In this document: piece by piece, positions 39,829 through 49,384 of the stretch | How the letters are laid out: every line of letters starts with the position of its first letter | Numbering within the stretch: the first letter of the stretch is position 1 | Origin: Halopseudomonas litoralis | Lineage (GTDB): Bacteria > Pseudomonadota > Gammaproteobacteria > Pseudomonadales > Pseudomonadaceae | DNA: 64,000 nt | Assembly: GCF_900105005.1 (NCBI RefSeq) | Contig: NZ_LT629748.1 | Location: 3,224,001 to 3,288,000 of the forward strand | Direction: 5' to 3' | Translations under genes and position numbers: made by a program | Notes under the pieces: generated by a model | Told to the model about the DNA's origin: nothing | What the model saw: only the letters and a program-made list of their open reading frames with translations | Database searches by the model: none

Positions 39829-41331
39829 ATGACCGAACAATCCTTTCAGCTGGTCGCCATCGGCCTGTACTTCCTGACGATGCTGGGCATCGGCTATTAC
39901 GCCTATCGCCAGACCACCGACCTGGATGACTATATGCTGGCCGGCCGCAAACTCTCTCCGGGTGTCGCGGCACTGTCCGCCGGTGCATCAGACATGTCCG
40001 GCTGGCTGTTGATGGGTCTGCCGGGGGCCATTTACGCCTCGGGCCTGGTGGAAGCCTGGATCGCCATCGGCCTGACCATCGGTGCCTATCTCAACTGGCG
40101 TTTCGTGGCACCGCGGCTGCGCTCCTACACGGAAGTCTCCAACAACTCGATCACCGTGCCGAGCTTCATGGAGAACCGTTTCAAGGACAAGACCCGTCTG
40201 CTGCGTATCGCCTCCGGCGTCATCATTCTGGTGTTCTTCACCTTCTATGTGTCATCAGGGATGGTCGCTGGCGGGGTGTTCTTCGAGGCGTCGTTCAATA
40301 CCCCGTACCTGTTCGGCATGCTGCTGGTATCCGGGATCACCCTGACCTACACGCTGTTCGGTGGTTTTCTCGGCGCTTCGCTGACCGACGTGGTGCAGGG
40401 GTTGTTGATGCTGGCTGCGCTGATCATAGTGCCGGTGCTCACCGTCATCGGCATGGGCGGCCTGGGTGAGACGATCGACGCCATCCACGCTGCGGATGCC
40501 GCCCACAACCTGGCCAATCCGGGTGACGAACTGCACCGCACCTCGCTGTTGTTCGGCGGCAGCCTGCTGGCCATCATCTCGGCCGCTTCCTGGGGGCTGG
40601 GCTACTTCGGCCAGCCGCACATCATCGTGCGCTTCATGGCCCTGCGTTCTTCGGCGGATGCCAAGGCCGGTCGCCGCATCGGTATCGGCTGGATGATTCT
40701 GGTGGCCAGCGGCGCGGTCTTCACCGGCCTGATCGGTGTTGGCTATTTCCACACCAGCAACGAGGTTCTGGATAACCCGGAAACCGTGTTCCTGCTGCTG
40801 TCGCAGATTCTGTTCCACCCGCTGGTAGCCGGCTTGGTATTGGCAGCGGTACTGGCGGCGATCATGTCGACGGTTTCTTCACAGCTGATCGTCTGCTCCT
40901 CGGCACTGGTTGAAGACCTGTACAAGATCTTCGGCAAGGACCTGACCGCACTGCAACAGGTTCGTCTGGGTCGTCTGGGGGTACTGACGGTCGCGGTGAT
41001 CGCCGCACTGCTGGCCATTGACCCACGCTCCAACATTCTTGGCCTGGTGGCCTTCGCCTGGGCAGGATTTGGCGCGGCCTTCGGCCCGATCATCCTGCTG
41101 TCGCTGTTCTGGCGCAAACTCACCGCAATGGGCGCGCTGGCCGGCATGATCACCGGTGCGGTGGTAGTGGGTATCTGGGGCAACATCGCCAGCCTGCAGG
41201 CGCTGATGTACGAGATCGTGCCCGGCTTCCTGGCCTGTACAGTGGTCGCCATTGTTGTTTCCCTGCTGATCAAGACACCTCACGACGAGGAAATTCAGGC
41301 AGAGTTCGACACCATGGAATCCCAGCACTAA
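39829..41331 (+). CDS. putP: Sodium/proline symporter
   Basis: 500 residues of the solute:sodium symporter family, about 13 predicted TM helices starting at residue 8. Family signatures seen: YYAYRQTTDLDDYMLAGRKL at the N-terminus, GASDMSGWLLMGLPGAIYASG, and the sodium-site region GYFGQPHIIVRFMA. The C-terminus (IKTPHDEEIQAEFDTME) is hydrophilic. It follows putA by 81 bp, a gap containing a small GC hairpin (CCCCGCCTGCGGGG), and shares its catabolic role by importing proline. AGAGG precedes the ATG. A hairpin after the gene probably ends the put transcript. Confidence 0.95.
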   Translation: MTEQSFQLVAIGLYFLTMLGIGYYAYRQTTDLDDYMLAGRKLSPGVAALSAGASDMSGWLLMGLPGAIYASGLVEAWIAIGLTIGAYLNWRFVAPRLRSYTEVSNNSITVPSFMENRFKDKTRLLRIASGVIILVFFTFYVSSGMVAGGVFFEASFNTPYLFGMLLVSGITLTYTLFGGFLGASLTDVVQGLLMLAALIIVPVLTVIGMGGLGETIDAIHAADAAHNLANPGDELHRTSLLFGGSLLAIISAASWGLGYFGQPHIIVRFMALRSSADAKAGRRIGIGWMILVASGAVFTGLIGVGYFHTSNEVLDNPETVFLLLSQILFHPLVAGLVLAAVLAAIMSTVSSQLIVCSSALVEDLYKIFGKDLTALQQVRLGRLGVLTVAVIAALLAIDPRSNILGLVAFAWAGFGAAFGPIILLSLFWRKLTAMGALAGMITGAVVVGIWGNIASLQALMYEIVPGFLACTVVAIVVSLLIKTPHDEEIQAEFDTMESQH

Positions 41332-41351
41332 GCAGGTAACATGTACTACCT

Positions 41352-41383
41352 ATAGCGGCGCCTGCGGGCGCCGCTATCGTTTC
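41352..41383 (+). terminator. Hairpin after putP, probable terminator
   Basis: Perfect 10-bp stem (ATAGCGGCGC at 41352-41361 with GCGCCGCTAT at 41368-41377), 6-nt loop, then a short weak T-run (CGTTTCC). It lies 20 bp after the putP stop. Confidence 0.65.
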
Positions 41384-41413
41384 CCGACAGACACACCGAA
41401 CCAGGAGAGCAAG

Positions 41414-41821
41414 ATGAGCACCGACCGCTACCAGAAGGGCATGGACAAACTGAAGGAACTGACAGTTGCCGACGCCAACAGCCCGACCGGGCATATGGAA
41501 GTAGGCGAAAGCTTCAAGGATATTGCTCCTGATCTGACCAAACTGGTGGTGGAGTTCGCCTTTGGCGACATCTATGCCCGCCCGGGTCTGGATAACAAAC
41601 AGAAAGTGCTGACCACCATTTCCGCACTGGTAGCACAGGGTACACCGCAGATTGGCATGCATGTGATTACCGGTCTGAACGTGGGGCTGACGGCGGATGA
41701 GATTGCCGGGTGCATCATGCACCTGATTCCCTACGTGGGCTTCCCCCGGGCGCTGAATGCGCTGAAGGTGGCGCAGGAGGTGTTTGCCGAGCAGGGGGTG
41801 AGTGTTACACCGCAGGATTGA
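41414..41821 (+). CDS. Carboxymuconolactone decarboxylase-family protein
   Basis: 135 residues, helical, of the CMD/AhpD-like fold: ELTVADANSPTGHMEVGESFKDIAPDL, then KQKVLTTISALVAQGTPQIGMHV in two halves, and the characteristic end ADEIAGCIMHLIPYVGFPRALNAL. The CxxC of peroxidase-active AhpD proteins is missing, so a thiol peroxidase role is unlikely. AGGAG before the ATG. It has its own space between the putP terminator and a hairpin at 41875, so it may be transcribed alone. Function not known. Confidence 0.85.
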   Translation: MSTDRYQKGMDKLKELTVADANSPTGHMEVGESFKDIAPDLTKLVVEFAFGDIYARPGLDNKQKVLTTISALVAQGTPQIGMHVITGLNVGLTADEIAGCIMHLIPYVGFPRALNALKVAQEVFAEQGVSVTPQD

Positions 41822-41874
41822 GGTCGTGGAGGGCCGGGTTCCATCCCGGCCGGTTGGGGTGCGGCGGAAGAGCT

Positions 41875-41896
41875 GTGTCGAGATGGAACTCGACAC
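41875..41896. terminator. Hairpin between convergent CMD and fdhE genes
   Basis: GTGTCGAG (41875-41882) and CTCGACAC (41889-41896) form a perfect 8-bp stem with a 6-nt loop, midway in the 153-bp gap between converging genes. No T-run follows. A second inverted repeat, GTTCCCGGG (41925-41933) with CCCGGGAAC (41979-41987), reaches into the end of fdhE. Confidence 0.4.
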
Positions 41897-41974
41897 TCCA
41901 TACCTGCCCGGCTCGATGCTTTTCGTTCCCGGGAGGGGGACACCCGTGCTTTCCGCGAGTGGTGCTCCCGGTGG

Positions 41975-42880
41975 TCAGCCCGGGAACAACAGGGGGTTGA
42001 GGCCGCTGCGTCCGAAGCCTTCCTGTTCCATTTCCGCATCCAGTGCCAGCGAGGCCAGGTCGTCGGCGACGACTTCCTGGTGCTTTGCACGGTCGAGGTG
42101 GAGGACCTTCAGGTAGCTGTTGCAGTCCCCGCAGCTCTCTGCCTTGAGCGGCGCTTCGCGGGTTTCCAGTGACCAGTATTCCAGCTTCTCGCTCTGCTCG
42201 CAGTTGCTGCACTTGATCCGCACCATATGCCAGCGGCTTTCGCACAGGCCGCAATGCAGGTAACGCAATCCGGCCTGGTCGCCACCCAATATCACGCTGG
42301 CACTGGGTGCGCTGGCACAGACCGGGCAGAACTGGCGCTGCTCACCCAGCTCGGCGACGGCTTCGAAGGGCAAGCGTGCGGCAAGCTGAATCCAGTACAG
42401 CGACAGCGCACTCCACAACAACAGCGCACGGCCACTGCCGACCTCGGCAAAGTTGCCGGCCAGCAGGTAACCGGCCCACTGCTCCAGCTGTGCGGCACTG
42501 CTGCCCTGCAGCTCGTCGAGTACCGCCAAGGTCTCGGGGTTGGCCTCGGCGCGCAGCTTGTCGATCAGTAGCCCCAGCGCCTGCTGCCAGTAGGCATCCC
42601 GCTGCAGCTTGTTCCAGGCCAGGGGAGCCTGACCGTCGATCAGCTCGATACGGGCGTTGGCCGTATCCGGCAGGGGCAGTTCATCGATGACCTGCTGCTG
42701 GGCGGCAACCAGTGCGGCGGTGAACTGCAGGTAGTCGCCCATGACATGCTCTTTGGCCAGGACCCCGAGCCGCTCGGCCCGGGCCTGATAGTGCTGGTTG
42801 AGCTGGGGCAGCAGCAGCGGGGCGATGTGTTTCACACCACCGGTAGGCTCCTGCACCGGTACCAGTTTGATACTGCTCAT
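41975..42880 (-). CDS. fdhE: Formate dehydrogenase accessory protein FdhE
   Basis: 301 residues. The C-terminal half has the four cysteine pairs typical of FdhE rubredoxin-like metal sites: FCPVC, HCGLC, KCSNC and SCGDC (about 185-265). FdhE is needed for maturation of respiratory formate dehydrogenases, binding the catalytic subunit before export. It is the last gene of the leftward fdo operon and overlaps the gamma-subunit gene by 4 bp (ATGA). Confidence 0.94.
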   Translation of the reverse strand: MSSIKLVPVQEPTGGVKHIAPLLLPQLNQHYQARAERLGVLAKEHVMGDYLQFTAALVAAQQQVIDELPLPDTANARIELIDGQAPLAWNKLQRDAYWQQALGLLIDKLRAEANPETLAVLDELQGSSAAQLEQWAGYLLAGNFAEVGSGRALLLWSALSLYWIQLAARLPFEAVAELGEQRQFCPVCASAPSASVILGGDQAGLRYLHCGLCESRWHMVRIKCSNCEQSEKLEYWSLETREAPLKAESCGDCNSYLKVLHLDRAKHQEVVADDLASLALDAEMEQEGFGRSGLNPLLFPG

Positions 42881-43521
42881 GAGCGTTCCTTTCTGGCGCT
42901 GTCACCGGTGACCTGGCGATACCAGCGTGGATGGTGGGTACGCGCCCACTTACGGCTGACGTAGCCGCTGGACATGCTGTCAACCGAGCCCTTGACCCAG
43001 AACGCCAGGTAGATATGGCCGATGATCAGCAACATCAGCAGCACACCGGCAAGGGCGTGGACAAACAGACCGATGCGAATCAGTGGAATGGAGAACAGCG
43101 GCGCAAACCAGGGCCGCCAGATCACCACGCCGCTGATCAGCAGCACGCTGATCAAGCCCATGATGCCCCAGAACAGCAGCTTCTGGCCGGCGTTGTACTT
43201 GCCGGTATCCAGTTCTTCGACATGCTCGCCCTTCGCTACCTTGCCAACGTTGGCGAACCATTTGCCGTCGCCTTTTTCAGGCAGGTTGTGACCAACCAGA
43301 CGGAAGAACATGTACAGCAGGAACACAAAGATCGCCACACCCAGGAAGGGGTGCAGGATACGCGCCAGCTGGGGGCCGCCCAGCAGGTTGTTCAGCCAGT
43401 TCAGTGACGGGAAGAACCACGACAGGCCGGACATGGCGACAAAGAAGAAACAGATCACCATCAGCCAGTGGCAGATACGCACCGTGTAAGGGGTACGTAG
43501 AAGGCTAGTGCGCTTATTCAT
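42877..43521 (-). CDS. fdoI: Formate dehydrogenase gamma subunit, cytochrome b556
   Basis: 214 residues with four TM helices (about 15-40, 55-75, 110-130, 150-175). Histidines placed for two b hemes include RICHWLM near the N-terminus and [17 protein letters not shown] in TM4. Carries electrons from the iron-sulfur subunit to quinone. Overlaps both neighbours (4 bp each), so the fdoH-fdoI-fdhE genes are tightly coupled. Confidence 0.94.
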   Translation of the reverse strand: MNKRTSLLRTPYTVRICHWLMVICFFFVAMSGLSWFFPSLNWLNNLLGGPQLARILHPFLGVAIFVFLLYMFFRLVGHNLPEKGDGKWFANVGKVAKGEHVEELDTGKYNAGQKLLFWGIMGLISVLLISGVVIWRPWFAPLFSIPLIRIGLFVHALAGVLLMLLIIGHIYLAFWVKGSVDSMSSGYVSRKWARTHHPRWYRQVTGDSARKERS

Positions 43522-44414
43522 GCCTTGGTCTCCTCGTCATCCGTTTCATCTTCATCCACCGTCTGCGCGCCCACGCCCACATAGTGGAACAGGGTGCCAC
43601 CGAGGGTCGCGAGGAAGGCGATGGCAGCCACGGGCTTGAGCCAGCCCTTCCAGCCATGAATGGCGCTGCTGATACGCGGGTCGGTAGGCAGCTTGTGATA
43701 CAGCTCCGGTTTGTCGGCATGCTGCAGTACGTAGACTACGTGCGTACCGCCGACGCCTGCTGGATCATAGATACCGGCACCGGCAAAGCCCCTACCCTTG
43801 AGCTCGTCAACCCGCTCCTCACCGTAGTGCAGCATGTCTTCCTTGCTGCCAAAACGGATAGCACCGGTCGGACAGGTCTTGACGCAGGCCGGCTCTTGGC
43901 CGACAGCGACACGATCGGAACACAGAGTGCACTTGTAGGCCTTGTTGTCCTGCTTGCTGATGCGCGGCACATCGAAGGGACAACCAGCAATGCAGTAGCC
44001 GCAGCCAATGCAGTGTTCAGAAATGAAGTCGACGATGCCATTGGCGTGCTGCACGATGGCCCCCGGCTGCGGGCAGGCGGTGAGACAGCCCGGCTCGGCG
44101 CAGTGCATGCAGCCGTCCTTGCGGATCAGCCATTCGAGCTTGCCCGATTCCTCGTTCTCATACTCGTCGAAGCGCATCAGCGTCCAGGTGTCTGCCGACA
44201 GGTCCCGGGGGTTGTCGTAGACACCGACGTTCTCGCCGACTTCGTCGCGCAGGTCGTTCCATTCACTGCAGGCCACCTGACAGGCCTTGCAGCCGATACA
44301 GGTGGTCACGTCGATCAGCTTGGCGACTTCCATCTTCTTGTCACGCACCTGGGCGGCGGGTGTCAGACCGTTGGTGGCAGAGCGCCGGATGATATCCTGA
44401 GATTGCATAGACAT
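43518..44414 (-). CDS. fdoH: Formate dehydrogenase beta subunit, four [4Fe-4S] clusters
   Basis: 298 residues with four ferredoxin-type cysteine clusters: [35 protein letters not shown] and CTLCSDR followed by CVKTC. A single C-terminal TM helix near 255-280 ([19 protein letters not shown]) anchors it. It links the periplasmic catalytic subunit to cytochrome b556. GGGAG precedes the ATG; 12 bp separate it from fdoG. Confidence 0.95.
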   Translation of the reverse strand: MSMQSQDIIRRSATNGLTPAAQVRDKKMEVAKLIDVTTCIGCKACQVACSEWNDLRDEVGENVGVYDNPRDLSADTWTLMRFDEYENEESGKLEWLIRKDGCMHCAEPGCLTACPQPGAIVQHANGIVDFISEHCIGCGYCIAGCPFDVPRISKQDNKAYKCTLCSDRVAVGQEPACVKTCPTGAIRFGSKEDMLHYGEERVDELKGRGFAGAGIYDPAGVGGTHVVYVLQHADKPELYHKLPTDPRISSAIHGWKGWLKPVAAIAFLATLGGTLFHYVGVGAQTVDEDETDDEETKA

Positions 44415-44426
44415 GAGTTCGCTCCC

Positions 44427-47400
44427 TTAAGCCTTTTCCAAGTTGACAAGGAAGGCCTTGTATTCCGGGGTATTGCTGTTTGCATCCCCCACGCCCGGGC
44501 TCAGTGTGTTGGCCAGGAAGCCCTTCTTGGTTGCGCCTTCATATCCCCAGTGACAGGGTATGCCGATCTGATGAATTTCCTGCCCGTCCACCTGCAGCGC
44601 ACGGATGCGCTTGGTCACCACTGCCTTGCCTTTGATGTAGCCGCGCTTGCTGCTGAGCTTGACCGTGTCGCCGTTGACGATGCCTTTCTCCTTCGCCAGC
44701 TTTTCGCCGATCTCGACGAACTGCTCGGGCTGGACGATGGCGTTGAGCTTGGCGAACTTGGTCCAGTGGCGGAACAGCTCGGTGATCGAATAGGTCGTCG
44801 CTACATAGGGGAAGTCCTCCCGGCTCCCCATGCGCGCCGCGTCGTCAGCCAGCAGACGCATGGTCGGGTTGGTACTGTCCCTGCGATTACGGTGCAGCGG
44901 GTTGGACGCCAGCGGCGACTCGACCGGCTCGTAGTGCTCGGGGAAAGGCCCTTCGTTCAGACCGACACCGGCAAACAGCCGTCCGACACCCTCGGGCAAC
45001 ATGATGAACGGTCCGGCGTCGTGGCCTGGCGGCAGGGTCGCGCCGTAGTCCGGCACGTCACTGCCGACCCAGCGGCTGCCGTTCCATTCCATGATCTTGC
45101 GTTTCGGATCCCAGGGCTTGCCCTGCGGGTCAGCCGAGGCACGGTTGTACAGGATGCGGCGGTTCTGCGGCCAGGCAAAGGCCCAGCCCGGCGTGCAACC
45201 CAGTCCGGTATCGGTGTTGTCCCGGCGGGCCATCATGTTGCCTTCCTCGGTCCAGGAGCCGGTGAACACCCAGCAATAACTGGAGGTCGAGCCGTCGTCG
45301 CGCAGCAGGGAGAAGTCGGACAGCAGCTCGCCCTTGCGGGCCAGCAGCTTGCCATCGTCATCATACAGATCCTGCAGGGCGTAGCCGTTGGCGCGCTTGG
45401 CGACCTCTTCCGGTTGCGGATCGCGCGGGTTGGCAAAATTCCAGTTCATGTTGAGGATCGGCTCGGGACAGACACCGCCCTCCTCCACGTACAGGTCGCG
45501 CACCGCCATGAAGAGATGCCCGAGGATCTTGCCGTCGTGCCAGGCTTCGCCCGGCGGCTCGGCACCAGCGAAGTGCCACTGCAGCCAGCGGCCGGAGTTG
45601 ACGATGGCGCCGTTCTCTTCGGCAAAGCAGGACGAGGGCAGACGGAAGACTTCGGTCTGGATGCTGGCGGTGTCCACGTCGTTGAACTCGCCGTGGTTCT
45701 GCCAGAAGGTCGAGGTCTCGGTGGGCAGCGGATCGATCACCACCATCCACTTGAGCTTCGACATGGCCGCGATGCCCTTGTTCTTGTCCGGCATGGCGGC
45801 GATCGGGTTGAAACCCTGGACGATGTAGCCGTTGACCTTACCTTCGCGCATGCGGTCGGTCATGCTGAGCATGTCGTATTCCTGGTCCCACTTGGGTAGC
45901 CAGTCGAAACCCCAGCTGTTTTCCGCTGTGGCCTTGTCGCCCCAGAGGTCCTTCATCAGGCTGGTAAAGAAACTCGGGATGTTCTTGTAGTAGTTGACCT
46001 GTTCTTCCTGCAGGGCCACCGGCGTGGTCTGCTCCAGGTAGGTCTTGAGGTCGGTCTGCTGGTCGGTCGGCAGGTTCATGTAGCCCGGCAGGCGGATCGA
46101 CAGCAGCCCCAGGTCGGTATACCCCTGGATGTTGGAGTGACCGCGCAGGGCGTTGATGCCGCCACCGGCCATGCCGATGTTGCCCAGCAGCAGCTGAATC
46201 ATGGCCGCGCCACGGATCATCTGCGCGCCGCTGGTGTGCTGGGTCCAGCCCAGCGCATAGAGGAAGGTCGCGGTCTTGTCCCGGGCGCTGGTCTCGCCGA
46301 GAATCCGGCAGATTTCAAGGAAGTCTTCCTTGGGCGTACCGCAGATGCTGGTGACCATCTCAGGTGTGTAGCGGCTGACGTGCTGCTTGAGCAGATTCAG
46401 CACGCAGCGCGGGTGCTGCAGCGTCAGGTCGCGTTTGGCATGGCCATTCTCGTCCAGCTCGTAGCCCCAGCTGGTACGGTCGTACTTTTTCACCGACTCG
46501 TCGTAGCCGCTGAAGATGCCCTCGTCGAAACGGAAGTCCTCGCTGATGATCAGGCTGGCGTTGGTGTAATGCCTGACGTATTCATGCTGGATCTTGTCGT
46601 TGAGCAGCAGGTAATTGACTACGCCCATGAGGAAGGCGACGTCGGAGCCGGCACGGATCGGCGAATACATGTCGGCCACTGCGGCACTGCGGTTGAAGCG
46701 CGGGTCAACCACGATCAGCTTGGCGCCGTTGCGCACCTTGGCCTCGATCGCCCACTTGAAGCCGACCGGGTGCGCCTCGGCGGGGTTGCCGCCCATGACC
46801 AGCACCACGTTGGCGTTCTTGATGTCGACCCAGTTGTTGGTCATGGCTCCGCGGCCGAAGCTTGGTGCCAGCGCCGATACCGTCGGGCCGTGGCACAGGC
46901 GTGCCTGGCAGTCCATGCCCAGCAGACCCAGCGCACGACTGAAATAGAAGTCGAGCATGCCGGTCTCGTTGGACGCCGCCGAGGAGGCCAGCATGCCGGT
47001 GGTCAACAGACGGTTGACCGTGGTGCCCTGCTCGTTCTTTTCGATGAAGTTGGCGTCGCGGTCATCCTTGATCAGGCGGGCAATGCGCTTGATCGCCTTG
47101 TCCCAGCTGATGCGCTCCCACTTGTCGGAACCCGGCGCGCGGTACTCGGGGTACTGCAGACGGTGTTCACTGTGGATATAGTCGATCAGGCCGGCGCCCT
47201 TGGGGCACAGCGAGCCACGGCTGACCGGGTGGTCCGGGTCGCCCTCGATGTGGAAGATCCGCTCCTTGGCGTTCTTCGCACCGTCCCCCAGGCTGTACAT
47301 CAATACACCGCAACCGACCGAGCAGTAGGTACAGTTGTTACGGGTTTCCTTGGCGCGCAGCAGCTTGTATTGCCGGGGCTGCGCGGCCTGGGCGACACTG

Positions 47401-47483
47401 GGAGCAAAGCCCAGCGTTGCGGCACTGGCCGTGGCAGCGCCTGCGGCACATAGCTTGAAGAACTGTCTTCTGCCGAGTTCCAT
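44427..47483 (-). CDS. fdoG: Formate dehydrogenase-N/O-type catalytic subunit, cysteine version
   Basis: 1018 residues. A twin-arginine signal (GRRQFFK, R5-R6) directs the folded enzyme to the periplasm. The [4Fe-4S] ligands are C51, C54, C58 and C93. The molybdenum ligand is C197 in ARLCHGPT, encoded by TGC, where E. coli FdnG/FdoG have selenocysteine; H198 follows as the conserved catalytic His. The bis-MGD binding domains fill the rest, and length equals the E. coli enzymes. Oxidises formate to CO2. GAGGAAA precedes the ATG. Operon: fdhD, fdoG, fdoH, fdoI, fdhE. Confidence 0.96.
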   Translation of the reverse strand: MELGRRQFFKLCAAGAATASAATLGFAPSVAQAAQPRQYKLLRAKETRNNCTYCSVGCGVLMYSLGDGAKNAKERIFHIEGDPDHPVSRGSLCPKGAGLIDYIHSEHRLQYPEYRAPGSDKWERISWDKAIKRIARLIKDDRDANFIEKNEQGTTVNRLLTTGMLASSAASNETGMLDFYFSRALGLLGMDCQARLCHGPTVSALAPSFGRGAMTNNWVDIKNANVVLVMGGNPAEAHPVGFKWAIEAKVRNGAKLIVVDPRFNRSAAVADMYSPIRAGSDVAFLMGVVNYLLLNDKIQHEYVRHYTNASLIISEDFRFDEGIFSGYDESVKKYDRTSWGYELDENGHAKRDLTLQHPRCVLNLLKQHVSRYTPEMVTSICGTPKEDFLEICRILGETSARDKTATFLYALGWTQHTSGAQMIRGAAMIQLLLGNIGMAGGGINALRGHSNIQGYTDLGLLSIRLPGYMNLPTDQQTDLKTYLEQTTPVALQEEQVNYYKNIPSFFTSLMKDLWGDKATAENSWGFDWLPKWDQEYDMLSMTDRMREGKVNGYIVQGFNPIAAMPDKNKGIAAMSKLKWMVVIDPLPTETSTFWQNHGEFNDVDTASIQTEVFRLPSSCFAEENGAIVNSGRWLQWHFAGAEPPGEAWHDGKILGHLFMAVRDLYVEEGGVCPEPILNMNWNFANPRDPQPEEVAKRANGYALQDLYDDDGKLLARKGELLSDFSLLRDDGSTSSYCWVFTGSWTEEGNMMARRDNTDTGLGCTPGWAFAWPQNRRILYNRASADPQGKPWDPKRKIMEWNGSRWVGSDVPDYGATLPPGHDAGPFIMLPEGVGRLFAGVGLNEGPFPEHYEPVESPLASNPLHRNRRDSTNPTMRLLADDAARMGSREDFPYVATTYSITELFRHWTKFAKLNAIVQPEQFVEIGEKLAKEKGIVNGDTVKLSSKRGYIKGKAVVTKRIRALQVDGQEIHQIGIPCHWGYEGATKKGFLANTLSPGVGDANSNTPEYKAFLVNLEKA

Positions 47484-47563
47484 GTCATTTCCTCATCAGG
47501 CGCAATCTGCGCTCATATTTTCTGCTCCAGCTTCGTCGTGGCTGGATGCGGTAATCGGGTGCG

Positions 47564-48454
47564 CTAAGGCTGTTCGCGCGCGGCTTCAGGGCTCGGACTG
47601 TAGACCCGGGGCGCGTCGCGGTGCGGTGCATGAATCAGGTTCAGGTGGTGCCGACGGGCCCAGTCCACGGTCAGACTGGTCGGCGCTGAAAGGCTGATCA
47701 GGGTTCCGATACCCACGCGCACGGCCTTGTGCAGCAATTCCAGGCCACAGCGGCTGGTTACCACGGCAAAGCCGTCGCGCATATCGTGGTCCGAGCGCAA
47801 CAGGGCGCCGATCAGCTTGTCCAGGGCGTTATGACGACCGATATCTTCCCGGCATACCAGCATGTTGCCCTGTCGATCGACAAAGGCGGCGGCGTGCAAC
47901 CCGCCACTGTGCCGGGCCAGCTGTTGCGCTGCACCCATGCGTTGACGCAGGTCCTGCAAGTGCGCAATATCCGGGAGTCTGGACGGTACCAGCGGTGTGA
48001 GGGGTGGCAGGGCTTGCTCCAGCGCCTCTACCCCGCACAGGCCGCAACCACTGGTACCCGCCATCTGCCGGCGGTGCTGTTTGAGGTTCCAGAAGGCGCG
48101 ACTGCTGATCTCGACATCCGCATGCCAGCTGTCGCCCTGCACCTGTTGCAGCTGCAGGTCATACAGCTCATCGATGTGCTGGATAATGCCGTTGGCGAAG
48201 CTGAAGCCCACCACGAAATCGTCAAGGTCGAGCGGGGAGACCATCATCACGGCCTGGTTCAGACCATTGAAGCTGATGGCCAGAGCCGTCTCGGTAGCCA
48301 GCGCAGCCTGCTGGGGAAGCTCGGTCGAGCTCAGTTCCGCATAGCTGTAGCGACTCGCTGCCGCATCCGGCAGTGCGCTGTCGCTGTCCGATACGCCAAT
48401 CGGTTGAGGCATGACCGAGCTACCCCGCCGTGTGACCTTTTGTCTCATTTTCAT
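47564..48454 (-). CDS. fdhD: Formate dehydrogenase sulfurtransferase FdhD
   Basis: 296 residues. The sulfur-carrying CxxC loop is CGLC in GTSGCGLCG (about 135-143). REDIGRHNALDKLIG and TSRCGLELLHKAVRVGI are the other FdhD signatures. It moves sulfur from IscS to the molybdenum cofactor of formate dehydrogenase. Start not certain: ATG at 48454, two codons later, or a Met at residue 15 are all possible, none with a strong ribosome-binding site. First gene of the leftward fdo operon and divergent from modA. Confidence 0.94.
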   Translation of the reverse strand: MKMRQKVTRRGSSVMPQPIGVSDSDSALPDAAASRYSYAELSSTELPQQAALATETALAISFNGLNQAVMMVSPLDLDDFVVGFSFANGIIQHIDELYDLQLQQVQGDSWHADVEISSRAFWNLKQHRRQMAGTSGCGLCGVEALEQALPPLTPLVPSRLPDIAHLQDLRQRMGAAQQLARHSGGLHAAAFVDRQGNMLVCREDIGRHNALDKLIGALLRSDHDMRDGFAVVTSRCGLELLHKAVRVGIGTLISLSAPTSLTVDWARRHHLNLIHAPHRDAPRVYSPSPEAAREQP

Positions 48455-48635
48455 ATTCTAAGCGCAGCGCGGGTAAATAGCCATTGACCCTGGCAAGTCG
48501 GGCCGGGCTATCCTGATGCTCAGGCGAAGCGGGGCTCTTACTGGGGTATACTCTTGCTCCTGTCAATCACGCCTGACGGCCTGCGACTAAGGTCTAATCT
48601 TTTCACGGCAAAAACTGTCTCACTCGGGAGTCACT

Positions 48636-49379
48636 ATGCGTAGAACCCTGCTTGCCGCCCTGCTCCTCTGCTGGGGGCCGCCGGGCCATGCCGATGACCT
48701 TACCGTCTCCGCTGCCGCCAGCCTGACCAATGCATTCAGGGAGATCACCGGGGCGTTCGAACAGGCCCACCCCGAGCACCAGGTCCAGCTCAACTTTGCC
48801 GGTTCGGGTGTTCTGCTGCAGCAGATCGTCCGGGGTGCGCCAGTGGATATCTTTGCCAGCGCCGATCAGGTCAGCATGGATCAGGCCGAACAGCAGAAGC
48901 TGGTAGATGCAGACAGTCGCCGTGACTTCGTCAGTAACGAACTGGTGCTGATCACTCCGGCCGGCGGCACTCCTGTCCGGAATTTAAAAGACCTGCTCGG
49001 GCCCGAGTACCAACGTATTGCCGTCAGCAACCCGGATAGCGTGCCGGTGGGCCGTTACAGCCGCGACGCCCTGGCCGGCCTGGATCTGTGGCAGCCGTTG
49101 CACGACAAACTCATCCGCACCCAGAACGTACGCCAGACGCTGGACTACGTGGCCCGCAACGAGGTGGACGCCGGTTTCGTCTACGCCACCGACGCGGCGC
49201 TGATGCCCGACCGGGTCAGCGTGCAACTGCAGGTGCCTGCTCCGACCGCCATCTTCTACCCCGTAGCCGTCACTGCCACCGGCGCGAACAAACCGGTCAG
49301 TGCTCTGTTTCTGGACTTCCTGTTCTCTGAACCCAGCCAGGCCGTGCTCACGCGCTACGGCTTCGGCCCGGCGAACTGA
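48636..49379 (+). CDS. modA: Molybdate ABC transporter, periplasmic binding protein
   Basis: 247 residues with a signal peptide (about 1-20, ending GHADD). ModA motifs: DLTVSAAASLTNAF at the mature N-terminus with the Ser residues that hold the oxyanion, FNFAGSG-type LNFAGSGVLLQQI, DIFASADQ, and the later RNEVDAGFVYATDA. GGGAG is before the ATG. Delivers molybdate to ModBC for the cofactor genes and enzymes of this block. Confidence 0.95.
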   Translation: MRRTLLAALLLCWGPPGHADDLTVSAAASLTNAFREITGAFEQAHPEHQVQLNFAGSGVLLQQIVRGAPVDIFASADQVSMDQAEQQKLVDADSRRDFVSNELVLITPAGGTPVRNLKDLLGPEYQRIAVSNPDSVPVGRYSRDALAGLDLWQPLHDKLIRTQNVRQTLDYVARNEVDAGFVYATDAALMPDRVSVQLQVPAPTAIFYPVAVTATGANKPVSALFLDFLFSEPSQAVLTRYGFGPAN

Positions 49380-49384
49380 GCGTG

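Noticed and set aside
43584..45899. Open frame of 771 codons on the + strand
   Set aside because: It is antisense to fdoH and fdoG, whose motifs and start sites are certain; long antisense frames are expected in GC-rich genes. No family motif.
46885..46900. Selenocysteine codon in fdoG
   Set aside because: The codon is TGC and the frame is uninterrupted; no SECIS-type need.
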